A stretch of DNA of 9,979 nt. Origin: an uncultured Blautia sp. GTDB lineage: Bacteria > Bacillota > Clostridia > Lachnospirales > Lachnospiraceae. The stretch lies in assembly GCA_900551715.1 (NCBI GenBank), contig URXG01000076.1, forward strand, positions 1 through 9,979, written 5' to 3'. Shown here piece by piece: positions 1 through 6,201 of the stretch; the first letter of the stretch is position 1, and every line of letters starts with the position of its first letter. The position numbers and the translations under genes were made by a program. The notes under the pieces were generated by a model that saw nothing but the letters and a program-made list of their open reading frames with translations, ran no database searches and was not told the DNA's origin.

Positions 1-1444
1 TCCAGAAGCTTACATCATAAGCAGTCAGCGTCAGATAGGAAATCTGCAGGTTTTTAGATGGAACAGAAATTGTTGATGTCTCATCCGAGCTGCACATCCA
101 GCTCAGAGAACTCATGATCATCTGCTCATTTCCACCGGATACCATCTGGTTGATCTGGCTATCCATCAGATTTGAAGAAGCATAATAAACGATCTGTGTC
201 TCTTTGTCATTATCCAATGTTTCTGTAATACTTACACCAAGATCAAACGGACCATCAATATCATCATCGGTTTTTTCAATCGTTCCACTATTGACATCTA
301 CTTTGGAATAAGCACTGTCAGAAGTTGTCAGAAGACTGTTGATCGTAACGGTATCTCTGACATCATCTGTCTTCTTGATTCCCTGTGCATAAGGCATCAG
401 AACATAATAACCTTTGGATGCAAAATCAGAGACTGCATCGGTGCTGTTGACTGTCGGTACCAGATAATAAGGCATCTGCGCATAATGCTGTGAATCGCCT
501 TCAATTACAATACCCTCTGTTCTCTCTACTCCATAGTTCTTGAGAACCGCATCAAAATTATCCATGGATTCTTCTGTATAATCAGAGAAGATCATAGCTT
601 TTCCGCCATTTTCAAGATAATCAATGATCGCATCTTTCTCAGATTCGGAAATATCGGAAGTTGGTGCGTTGATTAGCAGGCACGCAGCATCATCCGGGAC
701 ACTTTCTTCTGTGATCAGGTTCAGAGATTTAATATCAATATTTGCTTTCTGGATATCTTCCTGAAGAGTAGAATCCAGGTCTTTTTCACCATGTCCATCC
801 AGTGTATAAAGAACTGGAAGGTCTTCGGAAGTTACATAGGAAATAGCACTGTCGATCTGTCCTTCTCCATCGAATCCTGTCGTTGTGGACTGATACGTAT
901 TATAATCAATCGAAGATTCATAAATACTGCTGTAATTTACAACTTTGCTTCTGTCACCACATACCACGATCAGGCTGTTTGCAGCAACATCATCACTGGT
1001 ATATTCTGACGTAAATTTCGGATTTACAACAGGATCTTTCTGTTCTACTTTAATATGATCTGATCCTTCTTCATATTTCTCAAGTAACTTTTTAATCGTT
1101 TCATCTTCAGAGCCGCTCTGTACGACCTGATAAATCGTTACATCTTTATCCAGTTTTTTCAGGAAGTTCTTTGTATCATCAGTGATACTGTAAAGTTTCT
1201 GAGCACTGACATCCACTTCTGTATATTTAGATGGAAGGGAACCAACGATCATATTTACCACAAGAACGATCACTACAAAAACAGCACTGATAACAACACT
1301 GTAAGAACCGTTCTTGATGTATTTTTTATTCATGGAATCCTTTATTTTCTGTTTTAAAGGTTTCTTTTCTTTTTTGGCTTTCTCTTTTGCCGGGTTTTCA
1401 ATCTTATCTGCTTTCTTTGCTTTCAGTTTTTCCGTAAATTTCAT
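1..1444 (-). CDS. GldG-like ABC transporter auxiliary protein (ABC_transp_aux family), 3' end cut by window edge
   Basis: I translated this frame by hand. It is open for 481 codons from an ATG at 1444 to the left edge, so the C-terminus is missing. Residues 1-46 are a Lys-rich cytosolic segment, 47-69 form one hydrophobic membrane anchor (YSVVISAVFVVIVLVVNMIV), and the rest is a hydrophilic, predicted extracytoplasmic domain. Two stretches match the GldG/ABC_transp_aux family: VDVSAQKLYSITDDTKNFL at about 78-96, right after the anchor, and LYTLDGHGEKD at about 212-222. The start is supported by AAGGAGG, which overlaps the TAA stop of the upstream permease and sits 8-9 bases before the ATG. 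The gap to the permease is 14 bases, so the two are cotranscribed. In Flavobacteria GldG works with GldF and GldA in gliding and secretion. In Clostridia the role is unknown; I infer an extracytoplasmic partner of the ABC exporter. A second TM near the C-terminus, typical of the family, would lie outside the window. Confidence 0.85.
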   Translation of the reverse strand, partial: MKFTEKLKAKKADKIENPAKEKAKKEKKPLKQKIKDSMNKKYIKNGSYSVVISAVFVVIVLVVNMIVGSLPSKYTEVDVSAQKLYSITDDTKNFLKKLDKDVTIYQVVQSGSEDETIKKLLEKYEEGSDHIKVEQKDPVVNPKFTSEYTSDDVAANSLIVVCGDRSKVVNYSSIYESSIDYNTYQSTTTGFDGEGQIDSAISYVTSEDLPVLYTLDGHGEKDLDSTLQEDIQKANIDIKSLNLITEESVPDDAACLLINAPTSDISESEKDAIIDYLENGGKAMIFSDYTEESMDNFDAVLKNYGVERTEGIVIEGDSQHYAQMPYYLVPTVNSTDAVSDFASKGYYVLMPYAQGIKKTDDVRDTVTINSLLTTSDSAYSKVDVNSGTIEKTDDDIDGPFDLGVSITETLDNDKETQIVYYASSNLMDSQINQMVSGGNEQMIMSSLSWMCSSDETSTISVPSKNLQISYLTLTAYDVSFW

Positions 1445-1458
1445 TGTCTCCCACCTCC

Positions 1459-2322
1459 TTAATTCCAACGTCTCTTGGCAATCGACTGTACAGTCAGGAA
1501 CAGGCAGACTGCAATCACAGACACGAAATACAAAACGCCTTTGACATCAAAGATTGCATTTGCAAAATTGTCAAAATGGCTGCTCAGGTTAAAGATATCC
1601 AGCACTTTCTGAATTCCGCCTGAGAAGAAGCTGGAATTTACAACATACACAATTGCCAGGGCAATCTCACCAACTACACAGATGACTGCTGAGATCAGGA
1701 AGTTTTTGATCATTGTATAGATTATGATCACTGCTGCCAGAATCAGAAGTCCAAATGTAACACAGGTAGAAAGTGCTCCTTCTGAGAAGAAAGAGGAAAT
1801 TCCATTCATCATATAAAAAGCAAACAGAATAACAAATGTCAGTACTGCCGCAATTACCTGACTTTCTGTCAATGAGGAAATAAACACACCAATTGCAAGA
1901 TTTGCACATCCCAGAAGGAAAAATCCAAGGATCGCAGTGTATGCTGCTCCCAGAGATACTGTTCCGAATTTTGTCATGAGCAGTGGATACAGACACATAA
2001 TCAGCATCGGAATCGCAAAGATCGTAACCAGTGCAAAATATTTACCAAAAACAATTTTTTCAATAGACACCGGTGCTGTAAGAAGCAGCTGATCTGTTTT
2101 CTGTTTACGTTCTTCTGCAAGGACTCTCATGGTAAGGATCGGTACACTGATCAGAAATACAAAGGTCAGTGCACTTAATGTGTACTCAAAACGCGGATAT
2201 GCTGCTCCAAGCTGATATGCTGAAAAATAAATACCTGTCAGAAGCAGGATAAAAAATATGAACAGGTAACCGAGCATAGAAGTAAGGTAACTTCTCAGCT
2301 CCCTTTTATATACTGCGATCAT
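1459..2322 (-). CDS. ABC-2 type exporter permease, GldF-like
   Basis: This 287-residue integral membrane protein has about six to eight hydrophobic segments, at roughly 17-37, 50-66, 93-116, 128-150, 155-172, 188-206, 209-229 and 261-280. The cytosolic stretch MRVLAEERKQKTDQLLLTAP at 65-84 after the second segment is the coupling-helix signature of ABC-2 permeases, which contacts the ATPase. The C-terminal part SSHFDNFANAIFDVKGVLYF (247-266) resembles the GldF end and its last loop. The ATG at 2322 overlaps the ATPase stop as ATGA, and AAGGAGGGGG lies just upstream inside the ATPase gene, so the start is firm and translation is probably coupled. It should form the transmembrane channel with the ATPase at 2319-3305 and act with the GldG-like protein downstream. 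The substrate cannot be read from the sequence. Confidence 0.88.
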   Translation of the reverse strand: MIAVYKRELRSYLTSMLGYLFIFFILLLTGIYFSAYQLGAAYPRFEYTLSALTFVFLISVPILTMRVLAEERKQKTDQLLLTAPVSIEKIVFGKYFALVTIFAIPMLIMCLYPLLMTKFGTVSLGAAYTAILGFFLLGCANLAIGVFISSLTESQVIAAVLTFVILFAFYMMNGISSFFSEGALSTCVTFGLLILAAVIIIYTMIKNFLISAVICVVGEIALAIVYVVNSSFFSGGIQKVLDIFNLSSHFDNFANAIFDVKGVLYFVSVIAVCLFLTVQSIAKRRWN

Positions 2323-3305
2323 TTATTTTCCCCCTCCTTTTTGTCTGTCTCTTTTTCGTTCTTTTTCTTCTTATCATCTTCAGTCAGTTCAAGGAAGATT
2401 TCCTCCAGAGATACTTTCTTCGACTGCATTTCCAGAATTGGGCAGTGTGCATCTGCCATTTTGAAGAACACCTCTTCACGGATATCCATATCCTCTTTTG
2501 TAGAAAGCATTACATTCCATGCATGTTCTTCCTTTGCATCCTCTATCTTAATATCTTTGATATCACTGATCTGTCCAAGTGCAATGCGAATATGATCTTT
2601 ATCACCTTTCACAAGCAGATTTAAGGTATTGGAACCTTCTGCAAGTTTTCCAAGATTCTCAGGTGTATCACTGGCAACCAGTTTTCCATGAGAAATGATC
2701 AATACATAATCGCAGACAGCACTGACTTCTGACAGAATATGCGAACTTAAAATAACCGTATGTTTCTTCTTAAGGCTCTTGATCAGATCACGGATCTCAA
2801 TGATCTGTTTCGGGTCAAGACCTACGGTTGGCTCATCCAGAATGATTACTTCCGGATAACCAAGAATTGCCTGTGCAAGTCCAACTCTCTGTCTGTAACC
2901 TTTGGACAGATTCTTGATCAGACGGTTTTTCATATCGGTAATCTTTACCATTTCCATGACTTCTTCTACCATGGATTTTTTTTGATCTTTTGGGATTTTT
3001 TTGAGATCAGCAACAAAATTCATATATTCGCCTACTGTCATGTCGAAATAAAGAGGCGGCATCTCCGGCAGATAGCCGATGCATTTTTTTGCCTGCTCCG
3101 GTTCATCCAGTATGTCATGACCATCAATGGTTACCGTTCCCTCCGTAGATGCTATATAACCAGTAATCATATTCATAGTCGTAGATTTACCAGCTCCGTT
3201 TGGCCCCAGAAAGCCGTAGATTTTGCCTTTCTCAATTTTAAAAGAAAGGTGGTCAACTGCCGTATGGTCTCCATAGCGTTTGACCAGATTGTTTACTTCA
3301 ATCAC
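2319..3305 (-). CDS. ABC transporter ATP-binding protein, GldA-like
   Basis: With a GTG start at 3305 this is a 328-residue cytosolic ATPase. Walker A GPNGAGKST is at 34-42, the signature loop LSKGYRQRVGLAQA at 133-146, Walker B VIILDEP at 153-159, and the switch histidine H189 in LSSHI. All catalytic parts are present. The Q-loop position reads GYLPEMPPLY, with Glu where many ABC proteins have Gln, and the signature is LSKGY rather than LSGGQ; both fit the GldA-like exporter branch. Residues 225-305 form the extra C-terminal domain of ABC-2 ATPases, followed by a Lys/Glu tail at 309-328. I chose GTG rather than the longer frame starting at 3410 because AAGGAGG at 3314-3320 is 8 bases upstream of it. 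In addition, MIEVNNLVKRYG is the normal N-terminus, and the extra 35 residues would be coded by the terminator hairpin. It powers the permease with which it overlaps by four bases. Confidence 0.92.
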   Translation of the reverse strand: MIEVNNLVKRYGDHTAVDHLSFKIEKGKIYGFLGPNGAGKSTTMNMITGYIASTEGTVTIDGHDILDEPEQAKKCIGYLPEMPPLYFDMTVGEYMNFVADLKKIPKDQKKSMVEEVMEMVKITDMKNRLIKNLSKGYRQRVGLAQAILGYPEVIILDEPTVGLDPKQIIEIRDLIKSLKKKHTVILSSHILSEVSAVCDYVLIISHGKLVASDTPENLGKLAEGSNTLNLLVKGDKDHIRIALGQISDIKDIKIEDAKEEHAWNVMLSTKEDMDIREEVFFKMADAHCPILEMQSKKVSLEEIFLELTEDDKKKKNEKETDKKEGENK

Positions 3306-3313
3306 AAGTCTCT

Positions 3314-3320
3314 CCTCCTT
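3314..3320 (-). promoter_or_regulatory. Ribosome binding site deciding the GTG start of the ABC ATPase gene
   Basis: The minus strand reads AAGGAGG, followed by 8 bases and then GTG ATT GAA. This near-perfect site selects the GTG at 3305 as the start and argues against the longer reading frame. Confidence 0.85.
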
Positions 3321-3330
3321 TTTCTTTAAA

Positions 3331-3347
3331 CAGAATATTGTATTCTG
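3331..3347. repeat. 17-bp perfect inverted repeat in the ABC operon leader
   Basis: CAGAATA-TTG-TATTCTG has two perfect 7-base arms around a 3-base spacer. It lies between the terminator-like hairpin (3366-3413) and the ribosome binding site (3314-3320). An operator for a dimeric regulator or a small leader hairpin are both possible; the sequence does not choose between them. No GntR-type regulator gene is visible in the window, although related ABC operons sometimes carry one. Confidence 0.5.
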
Positions 3348-3356
3348 CAAATATTT

Positions 3357-3413
3357 ACAAAATAAAAGATGCCTCCAGGTGAAACAGAGATAGGGGGTAC
3401 CTGGAAGCATCTT
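3357..3413 (-). terminator. Rho-independent terminator or leader attenuator between rsmG and the ABC operon
   Basis: Arms at 3366-3380 and 3399-3413 are complementary over 15 bases around an 18-base loop. The single mismatch on DNA (C opposite A in the plus-strand reading) becomes a G-U pair only in minus-strand RNA. On that strand the stem is followed by TTTTATTTTG. Orientation and U-tract therefore both point to termination of leftward transcription. It lies 135 bases past the rsmG stop and 52 bases before the ABC ATPase start. It can be the terminator of mnmE-mnmG-rsmG, or an attenuator if the ABC promoter lies upstream of it. Confidence 0.8.
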
Positions 3414-3449
3414 CCATCATGAGCCGGCTTTAACGTCTGCTCTGAAAAT

Positions 3450-3478
3450 ATTCTATGAGGAAGTTGTGATAAAAATTG
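3450..3478 (-). promoter_or_regulatory. Possible promoter for the ABC operon (weak match)
   Basis: On the minus strand TAGAAT (3450-3455) matches the TATAAT consensus in four to five positions. The hexamer 17 bases upstream, CAATTT (3473-3478), is a poor -35 and falls inside the 11-bp repeat array. A poor -35 covered by direct repeats is the layout expected of an activator-dependent promoter. If real, the transcript would include the hairpin at 3366-3413 in its leader. This is inference; the match could be chance in AT-rich DNA. Confidence 0.25.
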
Positions 3479-3505
3479 GATAAATTTGTGATGATTTTGT
3501 GAAAA
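3462..3505. repeat. Four degenerate tandem 11-bp units, possible operator array
   Basis: Read on the plus strand the units are AGTTGTGATAA (3462-3472), AAATTGGATAA (3473-3483), ATTTGTGATGA (3484-3494) and TTTTGTGAAAA (3495-3505). Units 1 and 3 agree at 9 of 11 positions, units 3 and 4 at 8, and unit 2 is the weakest. TTGTG recurs at 3464, 3486 and 3497, that is 22 and 11 bases apart, so on the same face of the helix. TTGTGA-N5-TTGTGA has the spacing of direct-repeat sites bound by OmpR/PhoB-type response regulators. The array lies between rsmG and the ABC operon, just upstream of a possible -10 element. Confidence 0.45.
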
Positions 3506-3535
3506 TAAAACGTATTTTTGAAATAGTTTTTCTAA

Positions 3536-3550
3536 AAACAGTTTCTGTTT
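3536..3550 (-). terminator. Weak hairpin overlapping the rsmG stop codon
   Basis: On the minus strand AAACAG-AAA-CTGTTT forms a 6-bp stem with only two G-C pairs, followed by TTAG. It overlaps the rsmG stop codon. It is too weak and has too short a U-tract to be a convincing terminator; the hairpin at 3366-3413 is a better candidate. Confidence 0.2.
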
Positions 3551-4271
3551 ATGAAAGAGGCTCTTTCAGTGGTGTTCCTGCCTTACGCGGATAGCGGCCC
3601 GGTGTTGGTTTCATTTTCTCGATCACAACAAGAGAACGCTGGATTTCAGAATCCGGAAGATTAAAATAAACCACATCCTTAATCTTACCACCGAGGATCT
3701 TAACTGCTTTTTCTGCCTGCTGCAGTTCTTCCTGAACCGTGCCAGACTTGTAAGAAATAAAATTTCCGCCCACTTTTACATACGGAAGACAGTACTCAGA
3801 CAACGTAGCCAGATTGGAAACCGCACGGGATACGCACAGATCATATTGCTCACGGTATGCTTTATTTTTGGCAAATTCTTCTGCCCTGCCATGAATTGCA
3901 GTAATATTTTCCAGTTTCAGAAGAGCAAAGGTTTCTTCGAGAAAATTAACTCTCTTCTTCAATGAATCAAGGAGACAGGCTTCCAGATGCGGAAACGCAA
4001 TCTTAAGTGGTACTCCCGGAAATCCGGCTCCTGTTCCGATATCCATAATTTTGCTGACTTTTGTCATATCTACTGCCTTCACACAGGCAAGACTGTCCAG
4101 GAAATGCTTTACCAGCACTTCCTGAAACTCGGTAATACCAGTCAGGTTCATGACCTTGTTTTTTTCTGCCAGATATTCATAAAAAGCAATAAACTGCTGT
4201 TTCTGTGTATCATTCAGAGCAATTCCGAGTTCTTCACATCCTTGCTCCAGTACTTTCAGATCATAAGACAA
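3549..4271 (-). CDS. rsmG: 16S rRNA (guanine-N7)-methyltransferase RsmG (GidB)
   Basis: This 240-residue cytosolic enzyme uses SAM to methylate N7 of the guanine in the 530 loop of 16S rRNA (G527 in E. coli numbering). The N-terminal part has the family stretch NKVMNLTGI (38-46) and the HFLDSL motif (56-61). The SAM-binding motif DIGTGAGFPGVPL is at 77-89. D102 in LLDSLKKR, SRAV at 148-151, and the basic end PGRYPRKAGTPLKEPL (224-239) are also diagnostic. The length is normal for the family. The start is a TTG at 4271: AGGAGG at 4280-4285 is 8 bases upstream and no better in-frame ATG is nearby. It follows mnmG by 18 bases, so it is cotranscribed with the tRNA modification genes. Loss of RsmG is known in other bacteria to give low-level streptomycin resistance. 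Confidence 0.96.
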   Translation of the reverse strand: MSYDLKVLEQGCEELGIALNDTQKQQFIAFYEYLAEKNKVMNLTGITEFQEVLVKHFLDSLACVKAVDMTKVSKIMDIGTGAGFPGVPLKIAFPHLEACLLDSLKKRVNFLEETFALLKLENITAIHGRAEEFAKNKAYREQYDLCVSRAVSNLATLSEYCLPYVKVGGNFISYKSGTVQEELQQAEKAVKILGGKIKDVVYFNLPDSEIQRSLVVIEKMKPTPGRYPRKAGTPLKEPLS

Positions 4272-4289
4272 TATTATATCCTCCTATTC

Positions 4290-6185
4290 TCAGGAATTTG
4301 AATTTCTTCTGTATTGTTCAAGATAAACCAGCAGTACAGAGATATCCGCAGGAGATACGCCTGAAATACGAGATGCCTGTCCGATAGAGATTGGACGGTA
4401 TTCTTCCAGTTTCTGCCTTGCTTCGATACGAAGACTGCCAACCTTTTCATAATCCAGGTCTTCCGGAATTTTCTTTGCTTCCAGTTTTTTGAACTGCTCT
4501 ACCTGCTTCAGCTGTCTCTTGATATATCCCTCATATTTCAGATTGATCTCTACCTGCTGCTTCACATCCCATGGAAGCTCCGGTCTTTCTTTGTCAATTG
4601 GTGCCAGATCTTCATAGTTCAGTTCCGGTCTGCGGATCAGTTCTGCAATCGTTGTTCCGGATTTCAGAAGTGTACTTCCTTTTTCTTCCAGCAATTTCTG
4701 GACCTCCGGTGTTCCGCCGATCGTTGCATGTTCGGTACGCTCGATTTCTTTCTGAATTGCCTCTTCTTTTCGAAGAACTGCCTGATATGTTTCTTCATCG
4801 ATCAGACCAACCTGATATCCTTTTTTACGGAGACGAAGATCTGCATTATCCTGTCTCAGCAGAAGACGATATTCTGCACGGCTTGTCATCATTCGATACG
4901 GTTCATGGTTTTCTTTTGTAACCAGGTCATCGATCAGTACTCCAATATAAGCTTCGGAACGGTCCAGAACCAGCTGTTCCCGGCCTTTTACCTCCATGGC
5001 TGCATTGATTCCGGCAATCAGCCCCTGTGCTGCTGCTTCTTCATATCCGGAGCTTCCGTTAAACTGTCCGCCACTGAACAGGCCTTTGATCTTTTTGAAT
5101 TCCAGCGTCGGATACAGCTGCCGTGGATTGATGCAGTCATACTCAATTGCATAGGCGTTCTTAACAATCTTTGCATGTTCCAGTCCCGGAACAGAATGGT
5201 ACATTTCATCCTGTACATCTTCCGGAAGAGAACTGGACATGCCTCCAATATACATTTCGTTCGTATAAAGTCCTTCTGGTTCAATAAATACCTGATGACG
5301 TTTTTTATCCGCAAAACGAACGACCTTGTCCTCGATAGATGGACAGTATCTCGGTCCGGTACCTTCAATCATACCGGAATACAATGGCGAACGGTCCAGA
5401 TTATTACGGATGATCTCATGCGTTTTTTCGTTTGTATAAGTCAGCCAGCAGGACTTCTGCTGGATCTGTACAGACTCCGGATCCGTTGAGAATGAGAATG
5501 GAACTACTCTTTCATCGCCAAACTGCTCTTCCATTTTGGAATAATCGATCGTATTTCCGGCAATTCGTGCCGGTGTTCCTGTCTTGAAGCGGAACATCTC
5601 GATTCCAAGCTCTTTGAGTGAATCTGTCAGATAATTGGCTGCCTGCAGTCCATTTGGTCCGGTATAATTGCTGACATCACCGTAGATACATCTTGCTTTC
5701 AGGTACGTTCCTGTGCAGAGTACAACTGCCTGGCAGTGATAAACTGCACCTGAATAAAGCTGCACTCCTGTAATTTTGCCTCCTTCCACGAGAAGCTTTG
5801 TGACTTCTCCCTGTTTAATGGTCAGATTTTCCTGATTTTCCAGAGTCTTTCTCATCTCTGTGCTGTAGGCCTGTTTGTCTGCCTGTGCTCTCAGTGAATG
5901 AACTGCCGGTCCCTTGGAACTGTTCAGCATCTTTGACTGAATAAAAGTTTTATCGATATTTTTTCCCATCTCTCCGCCAAGCGCATCCAGTTCTTTTACC
6001 AGATGTCCCTTGGAGCTGCCGCCGACATTCGGGTTACATGGCATTAAGGCAATACTGTCTACGCTTACCGTAAACATTACTGTATCCAGCCCCAGACGTG
6101 CACAGGCAAGTGATGCTTCACAGCCTGCATGTCCCGCTCCTACTACAACAATATCACAGGTTTTTTCCAGTGTTTTTGTCTCCAT
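4290..6185 (-). CDS. mnmG: tRNA uridine-5-carboxymethylaminomethyl modification enzyme MnmG (GidA)
   Basis: This 631-residue FAD enzyme is the partner of MnmE in making cmnm5U at the wobble position of tRNAs. The N-terminal dinucleotide fold carries GAGHAG at 16-21 (GxGxxG). Family signatures follow: PCNPNVGGSSKGHL (49-62), GPRYCPSIEDK (277-287) with the conserved catalytic-region cysteine C281, and GLFSGGQFNGSSGYEEAAAQ (368-387). EPYRMMTSRAEYRLLLR is at 428-444, and the C-terminal helical domain includes LKYEGYIKRQ (549-558). Length and motifs are complete, with no frameshift. The ATG at 6185 follows a modest ribosome binding site (AAGGGAAG), only 16 bases after mnmE, so supply of the two subunits is probably linked. 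The adjacency of mnmE, mnmG and rsmG is conserved in Firmicutes. Confidence 0.97.
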   Translation of the reverse strand: METKTLEKTCDIVVVGAGHAGCEASLACARLGLDTVMFTVSVDSIALMPCNPNVGGSSKGHLVKELDALGGEMGKNIDKTFIQSKMLNSSKGPAVHSLRAQADKQAYSTEMRKTLENQENLTIKQGEVTKLLVEGGKITGVQLYSGAVYHCQAVVLCTGTYLKARCIYGDVSNYTGPNGLQAANYLTDSLKELGIEMFRFKTGTPARIAGNTIDYSKMEEQFGDERVVPFSFSTDPESVQIQQKSCWLTYTNEKTHEIIRNNLDRSPLYSGMIEGTGPRYCPSIEDKVVRFADKKRHQVFIEPEGLYTNEMYIGGMSSSLPEDVQDEMYHSVPGLEHAKIVKNAYAIEYDCINPRQLYPTLEFKKIKGLFSGGQFNGSSGYEEAAAQGLIAGINAAMEVKGREQLVLDRSEAYIGVLIDDLVTKENHEPYRMMTSRAEYRLLLRQDNADLRLRKKGYQVGLIDEETYQAVLRKEEAIQKEIERTEHATIGGTPEVQKLLEEKGSTLLKSGTTIAELIRRPELNYEDLAPIDKERPELPWDVKQQVEINLKYEGYIKRQLKQVEQFKKLEAKKIPEDLDYEKVGSLRIEARQKLEEYRPISIGQASRISGVSPADISVLLVYLEQYRRNSNS

Positions 6186-6201
6186 TATTTATCTTCCCTT
6201 C

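Noticed and set aside
791..1009. Plus-strand 72-codon open frame
   Set aside because: It lies opposite the GldG-like coding frame, which is continuous across the region and has family signatures.
2760..3329. Long plus-strand open frame of 189 codons, and others at 4728-5489, 8152-8586 and 8778-9209
   Set aside because: These are antisense shadows of the ABC ATPase, mnmG, jag and yidC. They show no family motifs and their residue make-up is that of reversed coding strands.
3306..3410. N-terminal extension of the ABC ATPase reading frame up to 3410
   Set aside because: The extra residues are translated from the terminator hairpin and U-tract, have no family similarity, and the GTG at 3305 has a near-perfect ribosome binding site.
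3355..3420. Leader peptide of about 21 codons starting ATG ATG GAA
   Set aside because: No credible ribosome binding site precedes it, it has no run of a single amino acid as in classical attenuators, and the frame may exist only because the hairpin arms lack stops. Kept only as a side note in the attenuator finding.
3464..3500. DnaA boxes near the origin-type gene cluster
   Set aside because: Minus-strand TTATCCAAT and TTATCACAA resemble TTATCCACA but each has two or more mismatches. No cluster of good boxes is seen, and dnaA is not in the window.
5018..5368. Minus-strand 116-codon frame inside mnmG, and similar ones inside mnmE (7094-7315) and the permease (1667-1996)
   Set aside because: They are out-of-frame shadows of well-supported genes on the same strand and have no start signals.
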